A DNA stretch of 64,000 nucleotides from Amanita rubescens. Lineage: Eukaryota; Basidiomycota; Agaricomycetes; Agaricales; Amanitaceae. Of this stretch, positions 1 through 9,690 are shown piece by piece. Under the pieces are notes generated by a model. That model was not told where the DNA came from, ran no database searches, and was given only the letters and a program-made list of their open reading frames with translations. Each line of letters opens with the position of its first letter. Position 1 is the stretch's first letter. The translations under genes and the position numbers were made by a program. The DNA is taken from positions 434,001 through 498,000 of the forward strand of contig WION01000002.1 of NCBI GenBank assembly GCA_015039365.1, written 5' to 3'.

Positions 1-3000
1 ATTTCACCAGGAAACGTTTTCCTTGCCTCGTTTTTCTTACCCCTTTCACGGCTTCTACTTCATATTCTTCACGTCCATTAATAATTTCCGGTGGCGGCCG
101 TGGTTCGTTTTCCTGCTGCGCCGGGAATTGCGGTTCGTAAACTGGTTTGAGTTTTGATTCGTGGAAGACGTCGTGTATCCCCCACGTCGGTGGTAGTTCC
201 AGTTTATACGCTGATTTTCCTACCTCGGAAATTACCTTGAAGGGTCCGTGGAATTTTGCGTCGAGTTTCTTCGATGTCCTTGTTGTTTTAATTTTGGACG
301 AATCTAGATATACTCGATCTCCTGGTTGATACCGTCGGGATGGTTTGACATGTTTGTCATGTTGTTTTTTCATCCTTTCGGCTGCTTGTTCCAAGTTTGC
401 CTTCACCGTTTTCCATGTTTCTTTGAACCTTTCGATATATTCCGCAGCTGAATGGTTCACCGTTTCTGTTTGTCCTTCCGTTCCTTTAAATGGGTTTCTC
501 CCTGTTGTAATCATGAAAGGAGAGAATCCCGTTGCCGAATGCCGTCGATCGTTATGGCAGAATTGGGCTATGGGGAGCCAATCCGTCCAATCGTCTTGTT
601 TTTCGTTTACGTACATTCGTAGGTATTCTTCCAATTCTTGATTCACTCGTTCCGTTTGTCCATCTGTCTGGGGGTGGTACGCTGTTGAAGGGTTTGCTTC
701 TATTCCCAGCGTTTGGTATAATCCTTTCATGAATCCGGACACGAATTGCGTTCCTCGATCCGATATAACCTTCTTTGGTAATCCTTGTTCCTTGAATATA
801 TGTTCTCGGTAAAGGTTTGCCACTCCTTGCGATGTTATCGTCGTATTGCATGGAATAAAGTAAGCTTTTTTTGAGAATCGATCGACTATTACCAGGATCA
901 TATCTTTTCCTTTTGACGGTACCAGTGGTCCAATAAGATCCACGCTGATCACTGCCCATGGTTCTGATGGAATTTCATTCGGTTGTAATGGCGCTGCCCG
1001 TGGTTGTCTATCGGGTTTATTGATTTGGCATTGATGACATGCTTTGATGTATGTCTCGATGTCCCGTCTCATGTTAGGCCACCAGAATCCTCTTGTCGTC
1101 AATTCCAGAGTTTTTGCAACTCCCGGGTGTCCCGCTGTTGATACGTCGTGGTTTGATCTAATTACCCTTTCTCGTATTTCTGGTTTCGCCGGTACGTATA
1201 TTCGTCCTTTCCATTCCCAACATTGGTCGAGGGTATCGTATTTGAAATCCGAGTCTTTTTCTTTTATTCCTTTGATCACCTGTTTATCGAAGTACCGACG
1301 ATGTGTGTTACGAATTTCTTGTCGTATACTTAGCCATTCGTAACTTTCATCATCTATTCTGATTTCTATTTTTCCGAATATGTCTTCTTTTAAGAGGATG
1401 ACGCCTTCGTTATCGTTTTCTCCTTTTGGATGTCCGGCTCTTCTGGATAGTATATCGGCTTTTGTATTCGTTTTTCCCGATCGATGTTTTATTACAAAGT
1501 TATATTCTTGCAGGTCCATGATCCATCGGGCTTGTCTTCTGTTTAGGTTTTGCGGTTTTCGAAAGTATGTAAGGTTTTGATGGTCTGTTAATACTTCCGT
1601 TACCGTATCTGTTCCTTTGAGGTAGTGGGCCCAATCGTAGAATCCCTGCATTACCGCCAGCATTTCTTTGTCGTATACCTCGTAGTTTCTTTCTGCGTCG
1701 TTCAGCGCTTTCGATATGAATGCTACGGGTTTCCAAATTCCATCATCGTCGAGTTGAGAAAGTATCGCCGCAATCGCAAAGTCCGATGCATCTGTCTCCA
1801 TTCGGAAGGGTCTTCCTGGTTTAGGGATGATAAGGACCCTTTCGGAGGCGATTTCCTTTTTTAATCCTTCGAATGCTTCTTGTTGCAATTCCGTCCATTG
1901 CCATTCGTTTTTTCCCGTTAGTTTCGTTAATGCTTTTGCTATCTTTGCAAAGCCTTTAATGAATCTTCGGTAGAAATTGACAAATCCGAGGAATTGCTGA
2001 AGTTCCCTTTTTGTCGTTGGCGTTGGCCATTCGGCTATTGCCTTTACTTTATTAGGGTCCATCCGTATTCCTTTATTTGAGATGATTAATCCTAAGAATT
2101 CGATCTCTTCTTGTTCGAAGTAGCATTTCTCTGCTTTTAAGGAGAGTTGATGTTGTCGTAGTTTTTCGAGAATTCTTTTAACTTGTCCTTGATGTTCTTT
2201 TTTGTCTTTTGAGAATACCAAGATGTCATCCATATAGATTACGACCCATCCTTCAGCAATCTCTTCTCTGAAGATGTCGTTCATCATCGTTTGGAATGTT
2301 GCCGGTGAATTGGTTAATCCAAAGAACATTACCAGTGGTTCGAATAATCCACAGTTCGTTCGGAACGCGGCCTTCCATTCGTCTCCTTCTTTGATTCTGA
2401 TGTTGTTGTATCCCCATCTTACGTCCATTTTCGAGAAGTATTTTGCTTCGGATAACTTGTCGATTAATTCCGAGATTAACGGTAATGGGTATCTATTTTT
2501 AATAGTCATTTCGTTTAATTTCCGATAATCTTGGACCGGTCGTAGTTTTCCATCCTTCTTTTTTACGAAGAAGAAAGGTGATGCCATGGGCGATTTACTT
2601 GGTTTAATTCTTCCTGTTTCTAGTTGTTCTTTTAGGAATTCGTCCAACTGTTTTTGTTCTTCCGGGTTTAAGGGGTATATTTTGCAATCTACCATTTTTG
2701 CACCTGGTGTTAATTCGATTGCGTGGTCCCATGCCCTTCTTGGTGGTAGTTGGTCGAACGTCTGTTTTTCGAATACTTCCTTGTAGGCGCGATAGACTTC
2801 TGGTACTATTTCCTTCCAAGTCCTTTCGATTTGGTTCGCTCCTGCGATGTCAGTTGCAAAATTCGATTTCGCTCGTACCTTTATCCAGGGAAGATCGACG
2901 TGTCGTATGAATTCGGGTCGATCGATATCAATGGCCAATATTTTATCCTCCTCTGGATTGTATTGATTGATTTCGTCTTCTGGTTCCCTAACCCATGATT

Positions 3001-3526
3001 CGTCGTAACATTCTCCTGGACATTTTGAGAATTTTATTTGGGCTTTCCGCCATTCGATTTCTGGGTTATGATGTTCCAACCAGTCATGTCCAAGGAATAT
3101 GTCTTTCTTTCCAATGTTTACCACTGCTAGTTCTAACGTTTCTTCATGGTCGTAAATTCTCATTGTGATTGTGACCATGTCCGTTATTTTTCCTCCGACG
3201 TTTAATGTTCCATCGGCATTTGTAGCGGTTATTGCTCGTGGTAATTTGGTCGTATTGATTTTATGTTCCTCGACAAATTGTTTGGATATTGCCGACATCA
3301 TACATCCGCTGTCGATCAACGCTAGTGTTCTAAAGTCCGGTTGTGCAACCGGAAAAAGACCGGGACCGGACCGGACCAAATTCGGTTGCAACCGAACTTC
3401 AGTTGCCGGTTTTGGCAATTCCGAGATGCAATCGGTTTCGGTCCGGGTTTTTTGGCCAGAAGTGAAAGACCGGTTGGCAACCGGTTGCAACCGGTCTTTT
3501 ACAGAAACCGTTGGGAGGTGTGGAGG

Positions 3527-3622
3527 GGTGGATTGGCCAGTGGGGACTCGGATGATGCTGCTAAAATTAGAAATTATTCTAATTTTAGCAGTGTCATCCA
3601 ACTGCCCTTTCATGCATCCACC
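3527..3622. repeat. Foldback hairpin unit 1 inside the hAT element
   Basis: An imperfect palindrome running from GGTGGAT to ATCCACC, with the centre GCTAAAATTAGAA / TTCTAATTTTAGC. Nearly all of its 96 bp can fold on itself. A diverged second unit follows at 3662-3798. Confidence 0.75.
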
Positions 3623-3661
3623 TATATAACCCTTCGTACACAACTATTGTGAGGGTTGGAG

Positions 3662-3798
3662 GGTGGATTCGCCAATGGGGACTTGGATAACATTGCTAAA
3701 ATTAGAAATTTCCTTGAACAAATTGCTGAGACATATCAATGACATCACTTTAGTCTAATTTTAGCAACGACATCCAACTGCCCATTTTCGCATCCACC
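3662..3798. repeat. Foldback hairpin unit 2 inside the hAT element
   Basis: Second copy of the same palindrome (GGTGGAT...GCTAAAATTAGAAAT ... TCTAATTTTAGC...ATCCACC), with a longer loop of about 45 bp. The pair may be a tandem MITE carried inside the hAT element. Confidence 0.7.
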
Positions 3799-4538
3799 CA
3801 TTCAACCACTTGTATTAATGTAGTAAATGTCAAATCTTGAAAAATTACATATCCAATGTCCATAACATAGCTTATCTGGTGGTCTAGGATGTTATCTATG
3901 TATATTTCAAAATTTTCAGTATTACATAAGCGGTTTTGGGCAAAAACCGGTTGCAACCGGTTGCAAGACCAGCCTGCCTTACTGCAGGACCGGTTTTCAC
4001 CGGTTTCGGTCCGGTTGCACCAAATTCCGAAATTTCAAAAACCGGTTGCAGTCCGGTTGCACCAAAAATAGCGCAAAAAACCGGACTGAACCGGACTTTC
4101 GAACACTAATCAACGCTATGGTGTCGAAGCTTTCTTCTGTATCCAAGGTGGTGAGAATGACTCGTATGTCCATTTCTCTATGTCCTGATGCTCCGATCCA
4201 TTGTGGTTCTCTGAGTTTTCGTAGATACCAGATTGCTTCTTCTTCTTCGAGGTCGTTGATTTTGTTGATTAATTCCTCATCAATTTGTTCCCTGAAGGTT
4301 TGATGCGCGAATGTCCGTAATTGTGTGACTCCTTGTTCTGGGTATTTCCATAGTTGTCTTATCATCCATGCCGATGACGAGTTTCTAAGTTTGTTTGTTT
4401 TGTCCCTTATCGATGTATTTCGAATCTTTCCTTCCTTTTGTTTCACCTCGTATATTATTGATTCAAGGGATACATATTCGGAAGGTACTAGAGATTCATA
4501 AATACATCGATTAGAGATCAACGAAGAGGGACTATCCT

Positions 4539-5876
4539 TCATTGATCTTTCACAAAACCCAACTTCTCTTTCATTTCCGTCTTTTCTTCTTCGGTCATTG
4601 ATCCGAAGTAGTCTCCTACGGCTTGCCTTCTAATCACGGTTTTTCCTTTGCAGTATTTTGCGATGTGACCGATTTTTCCACAGTTGTAACATTTAGGAGG
4701 AGGGCGGGTTGTCGGGGTCTGGTCAACATCCATTGCGTTTTCGTCTTTGACTTTAACCGTAATCGTTTCTTTCTTTGTTTGACTTGGCCCGGCTTGCACA
4801 TTTGTCCTTGTGACTTTGAATTCTCTTTTACCATAGTACCTTTCGGCTTCTCGGAATTGTTTTTCTATTTCCGTGGCCCTGGTGTACCATGCTTGGAGTT
4901 GTCCTGGTGCGCTACCGTCTCCCGGGTTTCCTAATTCGATTACCCTTCTGCCTACTCCGGTTTTAACGCCTTTTTTGAATTGATCGATTAAAGCGATTTC
5001 GTTGAAGCCGGAGAGTTGAGCCCATCCTTTGAATTCAATAATATATTCTTCAATGGTTTTGTCTCCTTGTTTTAATTCTCGTAATTTCTTTATTGCTTCG
5101 TCCCGGGTTTCCGTCGTGAGGAAGTATTGCCTTGCTTCTTCTGCGAATGTGTTCCAGTTCACAAAGGGTGGTTTGTGAATGAAGACATATTCTTCCCATG
5201 CCGGATGTCCTGGAGTCGCTTCCTCTGCTGGTACCGTTGTGCATGCTTGGTAATGGGTACAGGTTCGTCCTGGGTAGGTATTCGCGAACCTGATCCTTTC
5301 TTCGTCGTTCTGGGCAATTTCTCCTATTTTTCCGTTTGCCCAGTTTGATGCTCGGTTTCCTTTTCCTTTCCTGATTCGTTGGATCGCATACGTGACACGT
5401 GCGATGTCGTCTGTTAGCCTTACTTGGACGAAGTAATAATTCATCCTTCTGAGCCATGAATCTATTTCTGCTGGTTTGCCTTCGTAGTGTTCCGGAGGTT
5501 CAATTTTTAGTTCCGGTGGTCGCGTCCTAAGTCTATCGGCGTCCCTGTCGGCTCTCTCTGCGGCTCTCCGTTCTCGTCCGAGTTGTCTTTCAAACTCCTG
5601 TTGTTGTTCCTGCAATTGCCGTTGGAAATGTTCGTTTTGTTGCCGTAGTTGTTCTATTACGTTTGTAATATTCGCTCCCATTGCTGCAGCAGCGACAGTT
5701 GCATCTTCAGTTTCCGTTGCGATAGTTTCCATTGTGGGTACGGCCGTTGCTGAGGTTGCTCCAATGATATTTCCGTGTTCGTCGAAGGTTGGTTGGACAA
5801 TCTGTATCCTGTTTCGTCTCATGATGTAAGTGAAACCTGCCAGCGCGATGGCGGTGAGCGCAGCTGGTAGGGCCAT
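4539..5876 (-). CDS. gag: Gag polyprotein of the gypsy element (445 aa)
   Basis: Structural protein that would form the retrotransposon virus-like particle and package its RNA. The N-terminus carries a hydrophobic stretch (about residues 3-15). A glutamine- and arginine-rich coiled-coil-like region follows at about 75-120, then the retrotransposon gag fold (conserved tryptophans near 145-260), and a single CCHC zinc knuckle, CYNCGKIGHIAKYC, near residue 400. The length is normal for a fungal chromovirus Gag. The TGA stop overlaps the ATG of the pol frame by 4 bp (ATGA), and a GGGTTTT heptamer lies just upstream of the stop. The frame is open throughout, with no break. Confidence 0.92.
   Translation of the reverse strand: MALPAALTAIALAGFTYIMRRNRIQIVQPTFDEHGNIIGATSATAVPTMETIATETEDATVAAAAMGANITNVIEQLRQQNEHFQRQLQEQQQEFERQLGRERRAAERADRDADRLRTRPPELKIEPPEHYEGKPAEIDSWLRRMNYYFVQVRLTDDIARVTYAIQRIRKGKGNRASNWANGKIGEIAQNDEERIRFANTYPGRTCTHYQACTTVPAEEATPGHPAWEEYVFIHKPPFVNWNTFAEEARQYFLTTETRDEAIKKLRELKQGDKTIEEYIIEFKGWAQLSGFNEIALIDQFKKGVKTGVGRRVIELGNPGDGSAPGQLQAWYTRATEIEKQFREAERYYGKREFKVTRTNVQAGPSQTKKETITVKVKDENAMDVDQTPTTRPPPKCYNCGKIGHIAKYCKGKTVIRRQAVGDYFGSMTEEEKTEMKEKLGFVKDQ
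4554..4560 (-). other. Possible -1 frameshift slippery site GGGTTTT at the gag-pol junction
   Basis: The minus strand reads G GGT TTT in the gag frame, a canonical X XXY YYZ heptamer, 12 nt before the gag TGA. The -1 frame is open from here into the pol ATG. A -1 shift would give a Gag-Pol fusion. Alternatively pol starts at the ATGA stop-start overlap at 4539-4542. The sequence alone does not decide between them. Confidence 0.5.
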
Positions 5877-6020
5877 GGTTTAACGTGTGTTTGGGGTTGT
5901 GTAGAATTGTTGATGTACTTGTGCAATATAGACTGCTACAAGATAGAGGTATGTGAGGTGTGCTATCAGGGCGATAGCAAGGAAGATCCGTAGGAAATTC
6001 GTGGTGAGTGGTGTGAAGAA

Positions 6021-6032
6021 AAGCAACAAGCT
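6021..6032 (-). other. Self-priming primer-binding site
   Basis: Two bases inside the 5' LTR, the minus strand reads AGCTTGTTGCTT. This is the exact 12-nt complement of AAGCAACAAGCT, which begins at 6196 inside the LTR just downstream of the TATA box. No tRNA 3' end (a TGG-start site) is apparent. Tf1 and Sushi-type chromoviruses are known to prime reverse transcription with the 5' end of their own mRNA, and this arrangement matches that mechanism. Confidence 0.75.
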
Positions 6033-6034
6033 TA

Positions 6035-6360
6035 TGTCACGAGCCTTAGACAGGCTACACAACACAAGACTCAATCACTCGTAGGCTACTGCTGACCGTG
6101 TCAAGCAGCGAGGGCGAATACAAGAACCGTCGAGGTTCAGGGCAAAGATAAGAGGGAAGGCTCCGAGCTGTCCAAGGAAAGACTAGCTTGTTGCTTAGGG
6201 TATGTACTACAATATACGCTACTTATATACTACCTAGGGCGTAGGGTATGAGTCATTGGGTACAGGGTATGAGTCATACTATGTCATAGGGCGTAGGGTA
6301 CATGAGTCAGTACATGCACGAAGCATGCGGCATATCAAGGAGTAAAACAGGGGCTTGACA
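6035..6360 (-). repeat. 5' LTR of the gypsy element (326 bp)
   Basis: Bounded by TGTCA at 6035 and TGACA ending at 6360, a 5-bp terminal inverted repeat with the usual TG...CA ends. Read on the minus strand it holds a TATATAAG box at 6222-6229 and a predicted transcript start near 6196, about 33 nt downstream, so U3 is about 6197-6360 and R/U5 about 6035-6196. The partner LTR is outside the window, so the borders rest on the terminal repeat and the adjacent primer site and not on an LTR-LTR comparison. Confidence 0.8.
6222..6229 (-). promoter_or_regulatory. Probable TATA box of the LTR promoter
   Basis: TATATAAG on the minus strand, inside the LTR, about 33 nt upstream of the sequence AAGCAACAAGCT that would form the 5' end of a self-primed mRNA. 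Spacing fits a pol II TATA box. The start site itself is inferred. Confidence 0.6.
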
Positions 6361-7134
6361 AAGATGCTGCTGTTGCTAGGCCATTGGAGCCTTCTCCCTT
6401 AGCAAAGCAAAGTAAGGAATCTCATTATACCCAAGAAAATGCCCCTCCAGTACAAATGGTCAAATTTCTTGTTGTTGACTGAACAGCATACAGGTGGGTA
6501 ACCCAACTTGGGAATGGCTCCAAATGTTATTATTTTTGATGGCCATGGGTAGTATGACCACTGCCACAAGGGCTGTGGAGGACTTCAAGCAAGAAGTTAT
6601 TGTTAAAAATGCGCCAAGTGTTGTTGCAACTCACTACAAATGTTGTAGTAGTTGTCTAACCCTCTTATAGACTTAATACATGCTGTAGACATTCACAAAT
6701 GCAGTCTATAACAGTTGGTAGCAGTTATATCAAGTCTATATCCAAGTGTAGGTACTGTAGTTCCCTACATGTAAGGAAACCTGGCCTGTTTGGTTCTATT
6801 TACTACCTATCCCATCAGGCGTGAGTTTAGGTGACCACTATATCACATTTTGTCCACAGACACAACCGCTACACCTATAAACTAACTCATTATACACAAA
6901 ACAAAGAATATAGTATTGTAACACTAAATATAATGGATTTGTTTGAGCAATATCTGATGTTTAATCACTCAATATTCAACAGTTATGGCAAAGAAAGACA
7001 AAGAACATCTTAATGAGTGGAAAACTATTAGAATTCTATGCTGTGTGATAGAAGGGAATCAATGCAACAAGCTCTACTACTTGGCCCCACACTGCAAGAC
7101 TGTTCTCACTGCAGCTGGGAAAATGTATTTTTGA
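6361..7134. other. Unassigned AT-rich sequence next to the LTR
   Basis: No open frame with recognisable protein and no terminal repeats were seen. The short frame at 6831-7013 has no family resemblance I can support. The first bases (AAGAT) would be the right copy of the gypsy target duplication if the left copy, outside the window, matches. Confidence 0.5.
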
Positions 7135-7344
7135 TAGTCTTTCTAAGTTAGGTTGCACGACCAGTCATGACCGGTCACACGACTGACCATGACTGCAGTC
7201 ATGGTGCAACTGCAGTTATGGTCACACTGTGTTGAACAAAGTTGCAGTTGCAGTCATACAAAATTGGTCTATCTCCATGACCGGTCATAACCAGTCATTT
7301 CAGGGTCCAGATGACTTTGATATATCCACCCCACCAAATGCCTG

Positions 7345-7414
7345 TAACCCTTAGAATATAGTGTAATAACCCTTAGAATAATTGTAATAACCCTTAGAAT
7401 AATTGTAATAACCC
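7345..7414. repeat. Tandem repeat, 21-22 bp unit, about 3.3 copies
   Basis: Units beginning TAACCCTTAGAATA start at 7345, 7367, 7388 and 7409. The motif contains TAACCCT, but the unit is too long and AT-rich to be telomeric. Confidence 0.85.
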
Positions 7415-7426
7415 TATCATTGAGAC

Positions 7427-7620
7427 AAAAATACTCTGCTAATTGTAGTGTTAGGATTGGCGGAGTATTTTAGTATTCTTTTGAAGATTGGGACAGTGAC
7501 ATATTGGGATAATCCACAATAAAGGTGGAAAAATACTCTGCCTATCACAGCATTGGGATGGTGACATATCAGGATAAAAGTAGAAAATACTCCGCTGATC
7601 ACAGCATCAGGATTGGTGGA
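7427..7620. repeat. Degenerate internal repeat of the 7.1-kb element
   Basis: Three diverged units share AAAATACTCTGC, ACAGCATNGGGAT and GTGACATATCNGGAT. They lie between the subterminal repeat zones and encode nothing recognisable. Confidence 0.6.
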
Positions 7621-7838
7621 AGTAACATATCATAACCAGTTGTGACTGGTCATGACTGGTCGCACGTAACCGGTTGTAACCAGTCATGACTGCCAGCCCC
7701 CAGCTCACAACTGAATATGACCAGTCATGTCGGTTGCAGTTGCGGTTGTGGTAAATTAAAGAAATTCTGCGACCAGTTCAGTCACAGTCATGGCCATTAT
7801 GGCTGCACAACTTAACTTAACCTAACTTGGAAAGACTA

Positions 7839-8520
7839 AATAGAATTATCCACCCAGGCCTTCTCAGCCTCTTTCTCCTCTGGTGTGAGAGGTCAAACAA
7901 AGAGGTCATGTAAGGATTCAATGGTAGTAATGCACCTGTAAATAAAGTACACCAGTAAAGTGCTCTCCACATCCAGAAACCTGAGAAACATCTCACCTGT
8001 AAGTAAAATGCTCTACAGTTCCCTCTCCACATCCAGCAACACAAGAAATATCTACAAGTGAGGCTGTATTGCCAAAACGACCCATCCTATAGAGAGTTAC
8101 AGCTAGCTGGTAGTCAACTGGTGACTGTGGGACATTGGAGTTGTTCTGGAACACTGGATGGTCCTTGATCAGTTCATGAAGAACCTCAAATGCATGTGGA
8201 GGAATATGAAGCATTTGGACAAATAAATCATGATGTCATGGGTCAAAGTTTGCATACTCCCATGTAAGGTGAAGAGATCCAGACTTGGGGATGGAAGTGT
8301 GGGTGCTGAGATAGCGTGCATCACATATTGCTTTGTACATCTCCATATCAGCTTGCAATCTGATCAGCAATTCATCAAGTGCAAGCTCATCTGGAGGAAG
8401 CAGAGTATCACAAAGCACCAGATGGAGAACATAGGCCCTCAGGACCTCATCATGTAGGTTGGAGTGAGGCATGGCAGTGAGGGGAATGTAGGAGCTGTTG
8501 AAAACAAAGCAGAATTGCAC
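7839..8520 (-). pseudogene. PIF/Harbinger-type DDE transposase fragment
   Basis: The minus strand carries the N-terminal helix-turn-helix part of a DDE superfamily endonuclease of the kind abundant in Agaricomycetes. Key stretches are HPVFQNNSNVPQSPV, QLAVTLYRMGRFGN and AGCGEGTVEHFT (between about 8000 and 8190), and a downstream exon fragment TPEEKEAEKAWVD near 7850-7890. The frame is broken by an in-frame TGA at about 8236-8238, between the segment ending WEYANFDP and the one beginning HHDLFV. The catalytic DDE half is missing, and the copy stops where the hAT-like element begins at 7838. It is a dead relic. Confidence 0.75.
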
Positions 8521-8765
8521 GAGATATGGGTTTGCTTATATAATGATTATGTAATGTCACAAAAACTGGCATATGCCAAATGCCATATGCAACTTTGAGC
8601 CCCACTATATAGTCCAATGTGCAATTTTATTTGAAGCTACAACATGAGAGAACCAGTAATTTATGACTGGGTCAAGATTTGTGACAGATTCTGTCACATG
8701 TGTGATGTCAGACTTCCTGCATGTAGCTGAGAATTGCCCACCCCCATTCTAATGCAATATAGAAG

Positions 8766-8987
8766 TCTTGTGACTTTGTACAAGGCTTGGATAGCAGGTG
8801 GTTGATAAGACAAACCACTGGGTGAGGGATCAGAGAAACTTACATATTAGGTAAAATAATAGGATATCATAGTCTTAGGTTTGAGGGAATTTTGGAACAG
8901 AGCATGGACAACATTATAGTACTACTAATAAAGGTGAGACTGACTGACATTAGAGACATATTGTCATCTTATCATTTGTTACCAATA
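8766..8987 (+). repeat. Dispersed repeat, inverted relative to 21700-21868
   Basis: Shares long blocks such as GTGGTTGATAAGACAAACCA, AAACTTACATANTAGGTAAAA and GTCATCTTATCATTTGTTAC with the reverse complement of 21700-21868. It serves as the empty-site reference for the palindromic insertion described at 21651-21701. Confidence 0.75.
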
Positions 8988-9489
8988 ATGCATGTATGTC
9001 ACAGGTATGTCACATACTCACTTCACACATTCCCACAAACTATGCTGAGTCCAACATGACCTTTGCATTTTTAACATAGGCATGTCACCTGCTCTCATCT
9101 CATACACCCCCACACTGTATGGGATCACTTGGCAGGTGTGGGCCACCAAGTGGCAGATCCGAGGCTGTTTTTTATTATTTAAAAAAGGCCGGTAGAATCA
9201 ATGATAAATAGATAATAGGTTTAGTACACAGAAAAGCAGCTAATTATAGATGAAATTAGCACTTCTTGATCCATCAACCAAAGTGTGCAGTAGTAGGACA
9301 TTGTCGCCTGCTATAGCTAGTCATAACATCTTGACGAAACAATCAAAGCGCGTGCTGTGGTGGGATTTGTTTGTTTGTTCAAGCTTGCCAAGTCGCGGCT
9401 CGGCAATTGCCGTTGTCTTAGAATCGCGTTACAGAATCCCTGCCAGTCTGGGGTTATAAAACCGAGCCTCATATTCATTCGGCCTCGGA

Positions 9490-9690
9490 ACATGCTGGCC
9501 TGTCACAACTCTCTTGTCAAAATCTGTAAAAAAAATGCTGCCTGATGATACCCATATCATTTTCCCATCCAAAATGCTGCCAAACAACTGTGGGAAGAAC
9601 CCTCTTGTCAAAATCTATGAAAAAAATGTTGTCTGATGATACCCATATCATCTTTCCCATAAAAACATGGCCAAACAACTGTGGGAACAC
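9490..9690. repeat. Short direct repeat of about 90 bp
   Basis: CTCTTGTCAAAATCTGTAAA followed by an A tract, TGCTGCCTGATGATACCCATATCAT and CCAAACAACTGTGGGAA occurs near 9510-9600 and recurs at about 9601-9690. A weaker third copy lies near 9710-9800. Confidence 0.6.

Larger units (their letters stand above)
3323..4108. mobile_element. Non-autonomous hAT element (786 bp) inserted in pol
   Basis: Terminal inverted repeats TAGTGTTCTAAAGTCCGG (left) and TAGTGTTCGAAAGTCCGG (right, inverted) are flanked by a perfect 8-bp target duplication ATCAACGC at 3315-3322 and 4109-4116. The 8-bp duplication with TAG-starting ends is the hAT superfamily signature. The inner ends are crowded with subterminal CCGGTTGCAACCGG-type repeats in both orientations, as expected for hAT transposase binding. 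No transposase is encoded. The element breaks the protease of the surrounding gypsy copy exactly before the catalytic DSG. Confidence 0.92.
1..4542 (-). pseudogene. pol: Pol polyprotein (PR-RT-RNaseH-IN-chromodomain), interrupted by a transposon
   Basis: The frame opens with ATG at 4542, overlapping the gag stop. The aspartic protease motif (I)DSG is split: the part up to isoleucine lies upstream of 4116 and DSGC resumes at about 3314, because a hAT element sits between them. Further along the minus strand are reverse transcriptase with YMDD near 2230, RNase H with TDASDF near 1790 and DHQNLTYF near 1580, and integrase. The integrase has an HHCC zinc finger near 1030-1170 and DDE-type motifs VDLIGPL (about 935), SDRGTQF (about 755) and TERVNQELEEYL (about 645). 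A GPY/F-like segment near 230 is followed by the first strand of a chromodomain near 60. No stop was noticed outside the insertion. It is called a pseudogene because of the insertion. Confidence 0.88.
1..6360 (-). mobile_element. Ty3/gypsy chromovirus LTR retrotransposon, 5' part, disrupted by a hAT element
   Basis: On the minus strand the order is 5' LTR, self-primer site, gag with a CCHC zinc knuckle, then pol with protease, reverse transcriptase, RNase H, integrase, a GPY/F-like module and the start of a chromodomain at the left window edge. That domain order is the Ty3/gypsy (Metaviridae) order, and a C-terminal chromodomain places it among chromoviruses, the group that includes Tf1, MAGGY and Sushi elements. 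The 3' LTR lies outside the window. Apart from the 786-bp insertion at 3323-4108 I can read pol without stops, so this is a fairly young copy. The insertion makes this copy non-autonomous. Confidence 0.93.
7135..7838. mobile_element. Second hAT-like non-autonomous element (about 704 bp)
   Basis: Ends carry inverted repeats TAGTCTTTCTAAGTTAGGTT (left) and TAGTCTTTCCAAGTTAGGTT (right, inverted). The subterminal zones at 7153-7310 and 7625-7790 are packed with GACCGGTCATGACTGGTC-like motifs, similar in style but not in sequence to the hAT element in pol. The flanks do not show a clear 8-bp duplication, so one end may have been rearranged. The interior holds short tandem repeats and no transposase. 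It abuts the transposase pseudogene on its right. Confidence 0.65.

Noticed and set aside
2325..2345. GGTTCGAAT resembling a tRNA B box
   Set aside because: It lies within the reverse transcriptase code of pol, with no cloverleaf or A box around it.
7345..7414. TAACCCT repeats as a telomere-like tract
   Set aside because: The unit is 21-22 bp with AT-rich filler and lies inside a transposon-like element, so it is an ordinary minisatellite.
9245..9460. Less AT-rich patch as a possible RNA gene or gene remnant
   Set aside because: No stem-loop set, pol III boxes or protein match could be supported by eye.
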